The translations under genes were made by a program, and so were the position numbers. From Fidelibacterota bacterium (lineage in GTDB: Bacteria; Fidelibacterota; Marinisomatia; Marinisomatales; TCS55), in assembly GCA_014382015.1 (NCBI GenBank), contig JACNKN010000073.1:1-47538 (forward strand): 47,538 bases of DNA, given 5' to 3'. Of this stretch, positions 8,814-18,376 are shown piece by piece (the stretch's first letter is position 1; the number at the start of each line of letters is the position of its first letter). The notes under the pieces are model-generated. The model ran no database searches and was not told the origin of the DNA. It saw only the letters and a program-made list of their open reading frames with translations.

Positions 8814-10007
8814 ATGAGCAAATTTATTTTTACGTCTGAATCCGTATCCGAAGGGCATCCCGATAAAGTCTGTGATGCAATTTCTGATGCTATTTTAGAT
8901 AATCTTTTATCCCAGGATCCCAATTCTCGGGTTGCCTGTGAAACATTAGCCACCACAGGAACTGTGGTCGTATCTGGAGAAGTCACATCCAAAGGATTTG
9001 TGGATGTTGAACGTATAGTGAAAGATACATTGGGTGAAATCGGTTATACAGATAAAGCCTATGGTATGGACAATGAAACGGTTAAGGTTATGTCCATGTT
9101 AGATAAACAAAGTCCGGAAATTGCCCAGGGTGTGGATGAAGGATCTGGCCTCCATGAAGAACAAGGAGCAGGTGATCAGGGCCTTATGTTTGGATTCGCA
9201 TGCAATGAAACGAAAGAATTGATGCCTCTACCCATTCATCTATCCCATCGTTTAGTAGAACGTATGTCTGCATTACGCAAAGATGGCACCATTCCATGGC
9301 TGAGACCGGATAGTAAATCTCAAGTTTCCGTGGCTTATAAAGATGGAAAACCTGTATCGGTTACAAATGTAGTTGTGGCCACGCAGCACAACGATATGTT
9401 AGATCAATTCAGTACCGAAACGGCTGAACATGATTTTGTTGAAAGCGAAATGATTGAAAAGGTGATTAAACCGGTCTTAGATAAATGCGGATTGCCCTAC
9501 GATGAATCATTTATTGTGAATGGAACTGGTCGATTTGTGTTTGGAGGACCTGAAGCGGACACAGGATTAACCGGACGAAAAATTATTGTAGATACCTATG
9601 GAGGTTATGCACCGCACGGTGGGGGTGCTTTCTCTGGAAAAGACCCTTCTAAAGTGGATCGATCAGCCGCATATATGGCAAGGTATATTGCCAAGAATAT
9701 TGTAGCAGCAGGATTGGCAGATAAATGTGAAGTGCAATTTTCCTACAGCATCGGCGTGGCAGAACCTACATCATTTTATGTAAAATCATTTGGAACTGGA
9801 TCTTTGACAGACGAAGCATTGACGGAGGTTGCCCAATCTATATTTCCCCTAAAGCCCGGTGGAATTATTCGTCACTTAAAATTAAAACATCCTCGATATC
9901 GCGCAACCGCAGCAAATGGACATTTTGGAAGAGAAGATGATCTGTTCACCTGGGAAAAGACAGATATGGTGGATGCATTGAAAACAGCAGTAGAAAAAAG
10001 GAATTAA
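8814..10007 (+). CDS. metK: S-adenosylmethionine synthetase
   Basis: A 397-residue methionine adenosyltransferase (EC 2.5.1.6) that makes SAM from methionine and ATP. Signature segments are present: [14 protein letters not shown] (15-28) at the ATP/methionine site, [10 protein letters not shown], and the P-loop-like [16 protein letters not shown] near residue 270. The length equals the bacterial family norm. It is followed after only 2 bp by ahcY, so production of SAM and removal of its by-product SAH are co-transcribed. The leader carries hairpins (8738-8790) that may regulate it. Confidence 0.98.
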   Translation: MSKFIFTSESVSEGHPDKVCDAISDAILDNLLSQDPNSRVACETLATTGTVVVSGEVTSKGFVDVERIVKDTLGEIGYTDKAYGMDNETVKVMSMLDKQSPEIAQGVDEGSGLHEEQGAGDQGLMFGFACNETKELMPLPIHLSHRLVERMSALRKDGTIPWLRPDSKSQVSVAYKDGKPVSVTNVVVATQHNDMLDQFSTETAEHDFVESEMIEKVIKPVLDKCGLPYDESFIVNGTGRFVFGGPEADTGLTGRKIIVDTYGGYAPHGGGAFSGKDPSKVDRSAAYMARYIAKNIVAAGLADKCEVQFSYSIGVAEPTSFYVKSFGTGSLTDEALTEVAQSIFPLKPGGIIRHLKLKHPRYRATAANGHFGREDDLFTWEKTDMVDALKTAVEKRN

Positions 10008-10009
10008 AC

Positions 10010-11335
10010 ATGACTTTAGCAGAAATGACTCAATCAGAAAAATTACCCTATAAGGTTAAAGATATTTCTCTGGCAGAATGGGGAAGGAAAGAAATCATAT
10101 TGGCAGAGGCTGAAATGCCCGGCTTAATGGCCATCCGGAAAGAGTACGGACCCTCAAAGCTCCTGAAAGGTGCCCGGATTGCTGGCTGCCTGCATATGAC
10201 AGTACAAACCGCAGTACTCATTGAAACATTGACAGAACTGGGTGCAGAAGTGACCTGGTCATCCTGTAATATATTTTCAACGCAAGATCATGCGGCTGCG
10301 GCGATTGCAGCTACAGGCGTACCCGTTTATGCATGGAAAGGTATGAATGAAGAAGAATTTAATTGGTGTATAGAACAAACATTATTTGCATTTGACAGTG
10401 GTGAATCATTGAATTTAATCCTAGATGATGGGGGCGATTTAACCAATATGGTTTTGGATGAATTTCCGGAACTTGTTGGGGGCATAAAGGGGTTATCAGA
10501 AGAAACAACTACCGGTGTACATCGATTGTATGACCGGGTCAAAAACGGCACATTAACCATGCCGGCCATTAATGTGAATGATTCAGTAACTAAATCAAAA
10601 TTTGATAATAAATACGGTTGTAAAGAATCATTGGTGGATGCTATCAGACGATCAACAGATATCATGTTAGCGGGTAAAGTCGCTATTGTTGCAGGGTATG
10701 GTGATGTTGGAAAAGGCTCTGCAGCCTCTCTTCGTGGCGCAGGTGCCCGGGTGATTATTACTGAAATTGACCCCATTTGTGCATTGCAAGCAGCCATGGA
10801 TGGATTCCCAGTGAAACGAATGGAAACCGCCATTCCGGAAGCGGATATTATCGTGACAGCCACCGGGAACAAAGATATTATTGAAGGTCGTCATTTTGAA
10901 GCTATGAAGGATAAAACAATCGTCTGCAATATTGGCCATTTTGATAATGAAATTGATATGGCATGGTTGAACGAAAATCATGGTTCTACAAAAAACACCA
11001 TCAAACCCCAAGTGGATATGTACACAATTGACGGGAAGGATTTGATTATATTGGCTGAGGGCAGATTGGTGAATTTGGGATGTGCCACGGGACATCCATC
11101 ATTTGTCATGAGTAATTCCTTCTCGAACCAGACATTGGCTCAAATCGAATTGTGGACGAATAATGATCAGTATTCAAACGACGTTTATGTGTTGCCTAAA
11201 CATTTGGATGAAAAAGTTGCCGCCCTTCATCTGGATAAACTCGGTGTAGAATTGACTGAATTAAGAGAAGATCAGGCTGAATATATCGGTGTAACGGTCA
11301 AAGGACCATTTAAACCAGAGCAATATCGATATTAA
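10010..11335 (+). CDS. ahcY: adenosylhomocysteinase
   Basis: A 441-residue SAH hydrolase (EC 3.3.1.1) that cleaves S-adenosylhomocysteine to adenosine and homocysteine with bound NAD. Visible features: the N-terminal [20 protein letters not shown] block, the Rossmann signature [12 protein letters not shown] near residue 230, and the C-terminal [17 protein letters not shown] region, ending in the family-typical KPEQYRY. It clusters with metK as an activated-methyl-cycle operon and the transcript is closed by the terminator at 11381-11410. Many bacteria use the MTA/SAH nucleosidase plus LuxS route instead; no such gene is in this window. Confidence 0.98.
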   Translation: MTLAEMTQSEKLPYKVKDISLAEWGRKEIILAEAEMPGLMAIRKEYGPSKLLKGARIAGCLHMTVQTAVLIETLTELGAEVTWSSCNIFSTQDHAAAAIAATGVPVYAWKGMNEEEFNWCIEQTLFAFDSGESLNLILDDGGDLTNMVLDEFPELVGGIKGLSEETTTGVHRLYDRVKNGTLTMPAINVNDSVTKSKFDNKYGCKESLVDAIRRSTDIMLAGKVAIVAGYGDVGKGSAASLRGAGARVIITEIDPICALQAAMDGFPVKRMETAIPEADIIVTATGNKDIIEGRHFEAMKDKTIVCNIGHFDNEIDMAWLNENHGSTKNTIKPQVDMYTIDGKDLIILAEGRLVNLGCATGHPSFVMSNSFSNQTLAQIELWTNNDQYSNDVYVLPKHLDEKVAALHLDKLGVELTELREDQAEYIGVTVKGPFKPEQYRY

Positions 11336-11380
11336 TTAAGAAACCCTTTAAGAATTCAGGACCCGATAAATAATGTAAAA

Positions 11381-11410
11381 GAGCACCGATTTTCGGTGCT
11401 CTTTTTTTTT
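11381..11410 (+). terminator. strong rho-independent terminator after ahcY
   Basis: A perfect 9-bp stem, GAGCACCGA (11381-11389) with TCGGTGCTC (11393-11401), has a 3-nt loop and is followed by nine T residues (11402-11410). It ends the metK-ahcY transcript 45 nt after the ahcY stop. It also shows that an in-frame ATG at 11396, inside the hairpin, is not the start of the next gene. Confidence 0.93.
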
Positions 11411-11476
11411 GTAGAAAAAGGGGGTCATTTAAGGTCAATTTCTAAGGTGAATCATCTGGCAGATGACACATTTAGA

Positions 11477-14404
11477 ATGAAAAATCCGAGGAATTCTAAA
11501 CCAACTACTAAAAAACGGGTATCCAAATATCTTATTGGAGCCCTTTCTTTCTTTACATTGAGTTGTGATTTTCAAAATCCACTGGCTTTTGAAATGCCAA
11601 CTTGGTTTTTTGATTTAACATTTCCATTGGTTCAACAAAAGTATTCTTTGGAAGGGATGGTGGATGATAAACAAATATTTTCTACCCCTGATTCTATAGG
11701 AATGCAATTGATGTTCGAGGGTGAATTGCCTGATACATCCATTGGAACAGATATCCTGGAAATTGAACTCAATCAAAATATCCAATATTCACAGACACCT
11801 GCTTCTGCCCCAACTTTAACATTTTCTCTGGATACCACAATCAATTTGGCGATTCCTATCGCACCTGGAGGACAATTAACCAATAGCTCAGGTGTTGTAT
11901 TTACGGTACCCCCGTCCAGCAATCAGACTGTAACAGGATCTGTTTGGAATACAATTGCATCTGCAGTAAATCAAACGATTCAAATTACACTCACGCTTCC
12001 AACTATTCCAGCGAGCCAGTTACCCAGTTTTGTTGCATCGGTAGATGGGATGGTGATTCAAGCCGACGCAGGGGCGAGTGTGAGTGATTTTAATACAACC
12101 ATTAGCAATAAAGGGCTGCCGACCAATGTAACCAATCCCACAGTTACCCTGGAAACTGACATTTCGACACCGGCCAAAACATTGGCGAATCACACTCAAT
12201 CTTCTGTAACAAAAGATAATAGTTTTGGTCCGGAAATTACATCTTTGAGTCAGGATAGTCTTGGCGGTGCTATTCGGATGGATATCGGATTTGGAATCGC
12301 CAACACGTCCGATGCAACGGTCACCATCAATGCGGGGGATAGTGTTCAAGTAAATGTGGCGATTCAACTTAGAATTTCTGGGTTGGATTCTGCCATTGTA
12401 CAGGTAACTAAATCAGATTTACCCATCAGTTTGCCTACCATTGAATTTCCCACGGAAATAGAAATATATTCAGGAAAGTTGAAAACGAATAGTGGTTTTG
12501 AGGTGAATGAAATCAACATTACAGATGTTTCCAGTTCCTACCCTTTTAATCTCGATTTTATGATGAATTTTCAAAATTTTGTTCCGCCGGTGGGGAAAGA
12601 TTCCATTAAAATTGATACGGTGTTAAAAAAGGGGTCTCCAATCGATAAAATATTTGATTTAGACGGTTATACATTTTCGAACCCGGCGGGAAAAGATTCG
12701 GCATTGACTAAACTTAATATTGATTTGTCTGCCTCCATACCGGCACAGTCGGCAAAAATTCCATTAGATGGGTCAGACCTTGGGGCAGTTTCTTTAAATA
12801 TTGTAATGAAAAAACTTCACTTTGAAACTTTGGAAGCCAATATTATTCAGGAATTTCCACCGACAGAAATCAGTATTGCCGGTATGCCTCTGGGTTTCTC
12901 CGGCATGCAGTTTGTGGATACCAAATTAGAAATTGAAATGTTAAATACCATCCGCCTTCCGGTGGTATTGGACTTTGATATGCTTTCGGTAAACCAAGGT
13001 GGAGATACGATGTTGGTGAAGGCATTGTCCACTTTAGCCAGTCCCACCAATGCCGGTGACACGATGAAGACTATTATTCGATTATCCAAAGATGGGACAA
13101 CTACCTTAAAGTACAAAGCGCCAACTTCGGTGGCTTATTTCGATAGTGTAACTGTTGCCCCGAGCACAAATGAAACCACCATCGTGGAACTCATGTCTTC
13201 AAACCCATCCGTATTTAAGGTGAATTCACGAGCCAGGATTGATGGTCGTGGCACATTGGAATCAGGTATGAGCATTGGCGGCATGTACAGAATGATAGCG
13301 CCATTTGAGGTGATTATGGCTCCCATGACATTTATATCAGTAACCAATACGCCGGTTCAAGAAATGAGCCACAGTAACCGGAATCGCATTCGAGCCACAC
13401 TTCAGTCCGCAAGTTTAGATTTAACGGTGGAAAATAAAATTCCTTCCGGCGGTGAGTTAGCCATGCTCATGTCTAATCTTGGATTTTTCCCCCTGGATAC
13501 CACAGCAATTGCCCTTTCTGCATTTAAAGATTCCATGGTTGTAAAGAAAAATTGGGTGAGCACAGATAGTGTGTATATCGTATCCAAATGTGATAGTTTA
13601 AATCCTGAAACCGGTAATTTCTTCATCTTTGATGTGATGGACGATATTGCTGACTGTGTGGATGGTATGGCTTATATCGTCAAGACAACCAGCTCCGGTA
13701 TGGATACTGTTATTTCCTATGTGGATACCTTAATGAAAATTCCATTACCCGATCCAATTAGTTTTTATCCCGCAACAAATGCCGGCGCTCATGCAGGTCA
13801 GGTGAAAGAAGCGGGAATTGCAGTTTATAGTAGTCTTATTCCCACATCCCGTATTCGATTAATGACAAATCCAGGCCAGCCTTTTATGGCACCTCGGTTT
13901 CATCTAAATGGCTCTGATGGCAAAAAAGTGTACTTAACCACCTTGGATTATATCGATATTAATTCGAGTCTTACCTTTAGTCTCAGCAGTACAGGGATGA
14001 CCAGTGCAGCACCGGATGAAATTGTGGTTAAATATCCCAATGGCAATCAATCATTGGATCAGGAAACAGAAGTCACGATTGCATGGAAAACATTCGGCAC
14101 CATATCCCAAGTCAATTTGGCCTTTTTTGCTGGAACCAATCCCGATGTGGATACAGACGAAGGATGGACGGATATCACAACAGAATTGGCGAATGTAGAC
14201 TCCTTTAACTGGACACCAAGTACCACGTCTGGCATTTCATCATTAAGTGCATCTCTCCGAGATAGTATTCGAATCCGCGTTCAATCAACGGACGGAAAAG
14301 TACGAGATATGAACGGATGGTATTTTACCATCAGTTCTGGCAGCAGTAAAATTCAAAATAATTCTCAATTTGTTCGATGGGAAAAATATTTAACAAAAAG
14401 ATGA
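11477..14404 (+). CDS. large secreted beta-rich lipoprotein, unknown function
   Basis: A 975-residue protein that I do not recognise as a whole. The N-terminus MKNPRNSKPTTKKRVSK is followed by a hydrophobic segment ending FTLSC, a loose lipobox, so it is probably a lipoprotein with Cys about residue 30. The body is a long series of short Thr/Ser/Asp-rich beta-strand stretches with very few Cys or Trp. The last ~100 residues (from VKYPNGNQSLDQETEVTIAW to the IRVQSTDGK ... WYFTISSG block) resemble the Kre9/KNH-type beta-sandwich found at the ends of secreted proteins in related bacteria. The start is set at 11477 because the upstream in-frame ATG lies in the terminator. The stop overlaps the ATG of the following barrel gene (ATGA), suggesting a lipoprotein/barrel pair. 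Localisation is well supported; function is unknown. Confidence 0.75.
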   Translation: MKNPRNSKPTTKKRVSKYLIGALSFFTLSCDFQNPLAFEMPTWFFDLTFPLVQQKYSLEGMVDDKQIFSTPDSIGMQLMFEGELPDTSIGTDILEIELNQNIQYSQTPASAPTLTFSLDTTINLAIPIAPGGQLTNSSGVVFTVPPSSNQTVTGSVWNTIASAVNQTIQITLTLPTIPASQLPSFVASVDGMVIQADAGASVSDFNTTISNKGLPTNVTNPTVTLETDISTPAKTLANHTQSSVTKDNSFGPEITSLSQDSLGGAIRMDIGFGIANTSDATVTINAGDSVQVNVAIQLRISGLDSAIVQVTKSDLPISLPTIEFPTEIEIYSGKLKTNSGFEVNEINITDVSSSYPFNLDFMMNFQNFVPPVGKDSIKIDTVLKKGSPIDKIFDLDGYTFSNPAGKDSALTKLNIDLSASIPAQSAKIPLDGSDLGAVSLNIVMKKLHFETLEANIIQEFPPTEISIAGMPLGFSGMQFVDTKLEIEMLNTIRLPVVLDFDMLSVNQGGDTMLVKALSTLASPTNAGDTMKTIIRLSKDGTTTLKYKAPTSVAYFDSVTVAPSTNETTIVELMSSNPSVFKVNSRARIDGRGTLESGMSIGGMYRMIAPFEVIMAPMTFISVTNTPVQEMSHSNRNRIRATLQSASLDLTVENKIPSGGELAMLMSNLGFFPLDTTAIALSAFKDSMVVKKNWVSTDSVYIVSKCDSLNPETGNFFIFDVMDDIADCVDGMAYIVKTTSSGMDTVISYVDTLMKIPLPDPISFYPATNAGAHAGQVKEAGIAVYSSLIPTSRIRLMTNPGQPFMAPRFHLNGSDGKKVYLTTLDYIDINSSLTFSLSSTGMTSAAPDEIVVKYPNGNQSLDQETEVTIAWKTFGTISQVNLAFFAGTNPDVDTDEGWTDITTELANVDSFNWTPSTTSGISSLSASLRDSIRIRVQSTDGKVRDMNGWYFTISSGSSKIQNNSQFVRWEKYLTKR

Positions 14405-15825
14405 AACGATTTATTCCAATTTTGATTTTCGTCCTTGTAATGGCCATATCCAATGGCCAAAGACGGGATCCCCGCTCTGTGGCCATGGCCGGCGCAACAA
14501 CCACCATTGCAGATGGAATCTACTCTGTAGGGTATAACCCGGCACTCATTGCGTTTCAGATAGATAAACCATTCATGCTGCAAGTAGGAGGAATAGACTT
14601 TGACATAGGGAATAACTATTTTTCCATGGCAGCCATGCGGGCATTGAGTGGCGACACATTAGATCAAGATGAAAAAAGTTTAATTATTAATCGTCTGGAT
14701 CATCGTGGCGGTTTGAATTTTGATATGAATTTTCAGTTAGCCACACCCGGATTGAATTATTCTTCCGGGAATATGGCGCTTACTTCCAATATTCTATATA
14801 TGAGTTCCTATAGTATTCCCGCAGGATTGGCCCGCCTCATGCTTGAAGGGAATGCCAATAATCCTGTTATCGATATGACGCTTGGATATGAAATTATGGC
14901 CGTTCATGAATTGGGGTATTCATTTGCGGTTCCTTTTGAGTCATTTGCATTGGGGTTTTCATTTAAATATCTTCAGGGACTTTTCTATATGGGTGTGGAT
15001 CCGGACTCCAGTTCGGCCAATTTTATTACCACGCCTCAGGCCGTCTATGGTTCAGGAACGTATTATTTAAGACAGGGTTTCGGTGGTGCAGGATATGGGC
15101 TGGATATAGGGTTAGCAACCAAGGAATTCAATGGAATGAGATTTGGTGTTTCAGTAATTAATGCCTTGGGTACGATCGGATGGAATAAGCCTTCCTTCAT
15201 CAAAGATATAATGAAATATCCTTTAACCTGGGGAGGAGAAGCCCTTTCAGATTCAGTTGCCGTTTTGTACACATATACCATTGATTCCTTGAGAGCAGAC
15301 AATCTTTCCTCAGGATCATTGTTTACCAGTAGTTCGACTATTGTGAAAAATGTAGATGAAAATGGAAAACCGAAACAATTTAATCTTCGGTATCCTGCCA
15401 TATTTAGATTAGGCGTTTCTTACAGGAAAGCGGATTTACTCGTTAGCTCAGATTTAACTACAGGTTTTGAAAATCGTCTCTTTGCTCATTCCCGGTGGCG
15501 GTGGGCAATTGGTGCAGAACTATACCGTTTCCCAAATACACCGCTTCGAATGGGGTTTGCCTGGGAAGGATTGGATCGAACTGAATTGGCTATGGGAGCA
15601 GGATTTCACGGCGGTCCTGTCATGATTGATTTGGGTTTTTCTTTTAAAAGTGGCATGTGGATTCATTCCATGAAAGGATTGAATCTATCTCTGGGATTTA
15701 CAATGACAAGTTTTAAAGGAAGAAAAGAAAAGTCTAAGCTAGAAAATGGGGGACCCTCGCCAGTTCCAGAGAAAGGGAAAAAGGCGAGCTCCGAAAAATC
15801 ACTTCCGGGAAAAAATCAGAAGTAA
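14401..15825 (+). CDS. outer-membrane barrel, PorV/DUF5723-like
   Basis: A 474-residue protein with a clear signal peptide (MKRFIPILIFVLVMAISNGQ) and then DPRSVAMAGATTTIADGIYSVGYNPAL, the hallmark N-terminal block of PorV/UPF0164/FadL-like barrels of FCB bacteria. Alternating hydrophobic/polar strands rich in Gly and aromatics follow. A barrel-ending strand SLGFTMTSF finishes at about residue 438 with a terminal Phe, and is then followed by an unusual 36-residue Lys/Ser/Pro-rich tail. The start at 14401 (ATGA overlap with the lipoprotein gene) is preferred over the in-frame ATG 24 nt upstream. The last 27 nt overlap the convergent permease gene. Transport of hydrophobic compounds or a shuttle role like PorV is possible; no type IX secretion genes are nearby. 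Confidence 0.78.
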   Translation: MKRFIPILIFVLVMAISNGQRRDPRSVAMAGATTTIADGIYSVGYNPALIAFQIDKPFMLQVGGIDFDIGNNYFSMAAMRALSGDTLDQDEKSLIINRLDHRGGLNFDMNFQLATPGLNYSSGNMALTSNILYMSSYSIPAGLARLMLEGNANNPVIDMTLGYEIMAVHELGYSFAVPFESFALGFSFKYLQGLFYMGVDPDSSSANFITTPQAVYGSGTYYLRQGFGGAGYGLDIGLATKEFNGMRFGVSVINALGTIGWNKPSFIKDIMKYPLTWGGEALSDSVAVLYTYTIDSLRADNLSSGSLFTSSSTIVKNVDENGKPKQFNLRYPAIFRLGVSYRKADLLVSSDLTTGFENRLFAHSRWRWAIGAELYRFPNTPLRMGFAWEGLDRTELAMGAGFHGGPVMIDLGFSFKSGMWIHSMKGLNLSLGFTMTSFKGRKEKSKLENGGPSPVPEKGKKASSEKSLPGKNQK

Positions 15826-16890
15826 TCCGCCCCCAATCGAAAAAATTACATTTCCCATCCACGCTGCAACCATAGGTGACATGATGCCTTTATAACCCAT
15901 GGACATCCCGAATTTTATAAAGGCATAATAAACAAAGATTACAAATATTCCCATGCCGGCGCCAAAGGATAATCCACCCTTGGATTTCATTACCACCAAG
16001 GGCAGTCCGAATAAAACGACAATCAGATTGGTAAATGCGAAGGAAATTTTAAACAGGCGATCTACTTCCCATTTGGTTGTGTCCACACCATTTTCTTTTA
16101 ATTGAGCAATTCGAATTGTCAAGTCTGCAAAACTCATTTCATCCGGTGTTTTGGATTGCTGCGTGATATCCTGCGGCGTAAACTCGAGTTGAATTAAGGT
16201 ATCTCCCTTAGAGATAGATGTCCTTTTTACTTCACCTATTGAATTGAATTCTCGTATGGAATAATCTGTTACTCGCCATAATGTTAACGAATCAACCCAT
16301 GTAATTCCTCTTGCGTCCAACCGTTTGGATACCGCACCATTTTCCAATGAAATGGCAGTAATACTTCGCCCGACAGTTGTTTTTACTTTATATCGTCCGA
16401 TGGATATATGAGTTTTTTCATTTTTTTGTAGAAAGACATTTCGCAGATCTTTTTGACTTTTAACTCTGGACCGTCGCTTCATATACTCCCGTTCGATATT
16501 ATATCGAACTTCATTTCCTTTGCTGACCCATGTATTGTCCAGTTCAAATGAAATAAAACTAACAATGAGGCCAATGGTTGTAATGGGAACTGCAATACGG
16601 TAAAGACTGATTCCGGTTGCCTTCATAGCCGTTAGCTCATTTCGTTTGGCTAAAAGACCGATACTGAAAACAGTTGATATCATCATTGACATGGGTAACC
16701 CGATATTGATAAACCATGGGATCGCATAAAAATAATATTTAAAAGTAATGTCGAGAGGGATGGAATTATCAATAAACCGATCCAAATTTTCGATAAGATC
16801 CACAATTAGGATGACACATAGAAATCCCATCAATGTCATAGACAATGTGATTAAAAATTGGCGAATGAGATATAAATCTAACTTTTTCAT
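15799..16890 (-). CDS. LptF/LptG (YjgP/YjgQ) family permease
   Basis: A 363-residue inner-membrane protein of the lipopolysaccharide-export ABC transporter. Three N-terminal membrane helices (about 12-35, 57-80 and 100-120; LYLIRQFLITLSMTLMGF opens the family signature) include the coupling segment AKRNELTAMKATGISLYRI, which contacts the LptB ATPase. A periplasmic beta-jellyroll region (about 130-260) follows, and then three C-terminal helices. LptFG with LptB extract LPS from the inner membrane, implying an LPS-bearing outer membrane. It stands alone here on the reverse strand; the partner permease and lptB are not in the window. I cannot decide between F and G by eye. Its 3' end overlaps the barrel gene convergently by 27 nt. 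Confidence 0.9.
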   Translation of the reverse strand: MKKLDLYLIRQFLITLSMTLMGFLCVILIVDLIENLDRFIDNSIPLDITFKYYFYAIPWFINIGLPMSMMISTVFSIGLLAKRNELTAMKATGISLYRIAVPITTIGLIVSFISFELDNTWVSKGNEVRYNIEREYMKRRSRVKSQKDLRNVFLQKNEKTHISIGRYKVKTTVGRSITAISLENGAVSKRLDARGITWVDSLTLWRVTDYSIREFNSIGEVKRTSISKGDTLIQLEFTPQDITQQSKTPDEMSFADLTIRIAQLKENGVDTTKWEVDRLFKISFAFTNLIVVLFGLPLVVMKSKGGLSFGAGMGIFVIFVYYAFIKFGMSMGYKGIMSPMVAAWMGNVIFSIGGGLLLIFSRK

Positions 16891-16925
16891 GGATTTAACG
16901 GTAGTAATTAAGCAGTGAATTTCGG

Positions 16926-16931
16926 TATAAT
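16926..16931 (+). promoter_or_regulatory. candidate -10 box for the AGCS symporter gene
   Basis: A perfect TATAAT lies 31 nt before the preferred ATG in the divergent 72-bp gap between the permease and the symporter gene. No good -35 is seen at 16-18 bp, so the assignment is tentative. Confidence 0.3.
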
Positions 16932-16962
16932 CCGAATCTTTTTAAAGTAAATGAGGAACAAT

Positions 16963-18327
16963 ATGGAATTAATGAATGAATACATCGGTGCATTTGCAGG
17001 ATTTATGTGGGGACCGCCATTGCTAATCCTGCTTTTGGGGGGTGGTATTTATTTTTCAATTTATAGTCGCTTTGTTCCATTTAAGTATTTTCGCCATGGG
17101 TTGGATATTCTTTTTGGACGATATAATGATCCAAATGATCCCGGCGAAATTACCCATTTTCAAGCATTATCCAGTGCCTTAGCCAGTACAGTAGGTCTTG
17201 GGAATATCAGCGGTGTGGCCATTGCAATTCAAATGGGTGGCCCCGGTGCACTTTTCTGGATGTGGGTGAGTGCGGTGGTAGGGATGTCAACGAAATTTTT
17301 CTCCTGTACTTTGGCTATTTTATTTCGGGGAAAAGATGATCAGGGCAATATCCAGGGTGGACCCATGTATTATATTGAAAATGGGTTAGGAAAAAAATTC
17401 AAACCCTTATCCATACTATTCAGTGTGGCGGGATTATTTGGCTGTTTGGTTATTTTTCAATCAAATCAATTAGCGGATATAATCCGAACGCAGGTTTTGA
17501 CGCCCAATGGATGGTTTATTGAATCGGAGCAAACGGGGAATCTTGTCCAAGGGCTCATCATGGCATTTATTACATCTTTGGTTATTTTTGGTGGAATAAA
17601 ACGAATTGGCCAAGTCACAACCTATATGGTACCTGTGATGGTTGTTTTGTATTTGTTTGCAGGCCTTTTAGTGGTTTTTAATCATTTTACAGAAATACCG
17701 TCCTTATTTGGATTAATATTACATGATGCATTTACAGGTGATGCTGTCATGGGTGGTGCCGTAGGGTCGGTGATTATTGCAGGTGTTCGCCGGGCACTCT
17801 TTTCTAATGAAGCGGGACTGGGGACGTCTGATATGGCCCATGGGGCCGCCATGACAAAAGAACCGGTTCGTGAAGGGCTTGTGGCTATGATTGAACCCTT
17901 TATCGATACGATCGTGGTGTGTACAATTACCGCCATTGTAATTTTGGCTTCCGGTGTTTGGGAGCAGGAAGGATTGAATGGGGTTACCCTAACCACAACT
18001 GCATTTGTTAAGGAACTGGGTGGGTTTGGGTTTTGGCTGCTTTTGGTTGCCGTGCTCACGTTCAGTCTATCTACCATGATGAGTTATTCTTATTACGGGA
18101 GTAAATGCAGTGGCTATTTATTCGGGACAAAGAGTATTTTTTATTATCGGTGTTTTTACGTGATTACAATTGTGGCAGGGACCATGGTCTCCATTGAGGT
18201 TGTGATTAATTTTATAGATGGGATGTATGCCTTAATGGCTATTCCCACGATTGTGGGATCGGTGTTGCTTTCCCCAAAGGTGATGAAAGAAGCTCGGCGG
18301 TATTTTGCCACTTTAAAACAATCTTAA
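16963..18327 (+). CDS. sodium:alanine/glycine symporter (AGCS family)
   Basis: A 454-residue polytopic protein of the alanine-or-glycine:cation symporter family. Landmarks: GEITHFQALSSALASTVGLGNI (the AGCS signature with its substrate/sodium-site helix), IQGGPMYYIENGL, and ALFSNEAGLGTSDMAHGAA, the second conserved block. About 10-11 hydrophobic helices are evident, beginning GPPLLILLLGGGIYF. The ATG at 16963 is preferred because GAGG lies 6 nt before it; an ATG 12 nt upstream overlaps that site. It probably imports alanine, glycine or a similar small amino acid with Na+. MurQ follows after 49 bp, and recovery of cell-wall components is a possible common theme, but that is inference. Confidence 0.93.
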   Translation: MELMNEYIGAFAGFMWGPPLLILLLGGGIYFSIYSRFVPFKYFRHGLDILFGRYNDPNDPGEITHFQALSSALASTVGLGNISGVAIAIQMGGPGALFWMWVSAVVGMSTKFFSCTLAILFRGKDDQGNIQGGPMYYIENGLGKKFKPLSILFSVAGLFGCLVIFQSNQLADIIRTQVLTPNGWFIESEQTGNLVQGLIMAFITSLVIFGGIKRIGQVTTYMVPVMVVLYLFAGLLVVFNHFTEIPSLFGLILHDAFTGDAVMGGAVGSVIIAGVRRALFSNEAGLGTSDMAHGAAMTKEPVREGLVAMIEPFIDTIVVCTITAIVILASGVWEQEGLNGVTLTTTAFVKELGGFGFWLLLVAVLTFSLSTMMSYSYYGSKCSGYLFGTKSIFYYRCFYVITIVAGTMVSIEVVINFIDGMYALMAIPTIVGSVLLSPKVMKEARRYFATLKQS

Positions 18328-18376
18328 TCATTAAAGGATTAGTATTCTCTGACCATCCAATTTTGTAATTTTCTAT

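Noticed and set aside
10327-10872. 181-codon antisense frame within ahcY.
   Set aside because: Complement of a highly conserved gene; no start context and no family match.
11396-11476. Upstream start for the large lipoprotein gene.
   Set aside because: The ATG lies inside the intrinsic terminator and would place the signal segment about 55 residues from the N-terminus.
12020-12367. 115-codon antisense frame inside the lipoprotein gene.
   Set aside because: Low-complexity shadow of a Thr/Asn-rich gene without a ribosome-binding site.
18328-18376. Terminator between the symporter and murQ.
   Set aside because: Only a 5-bp TAATC/GATTA stem without a T-run.
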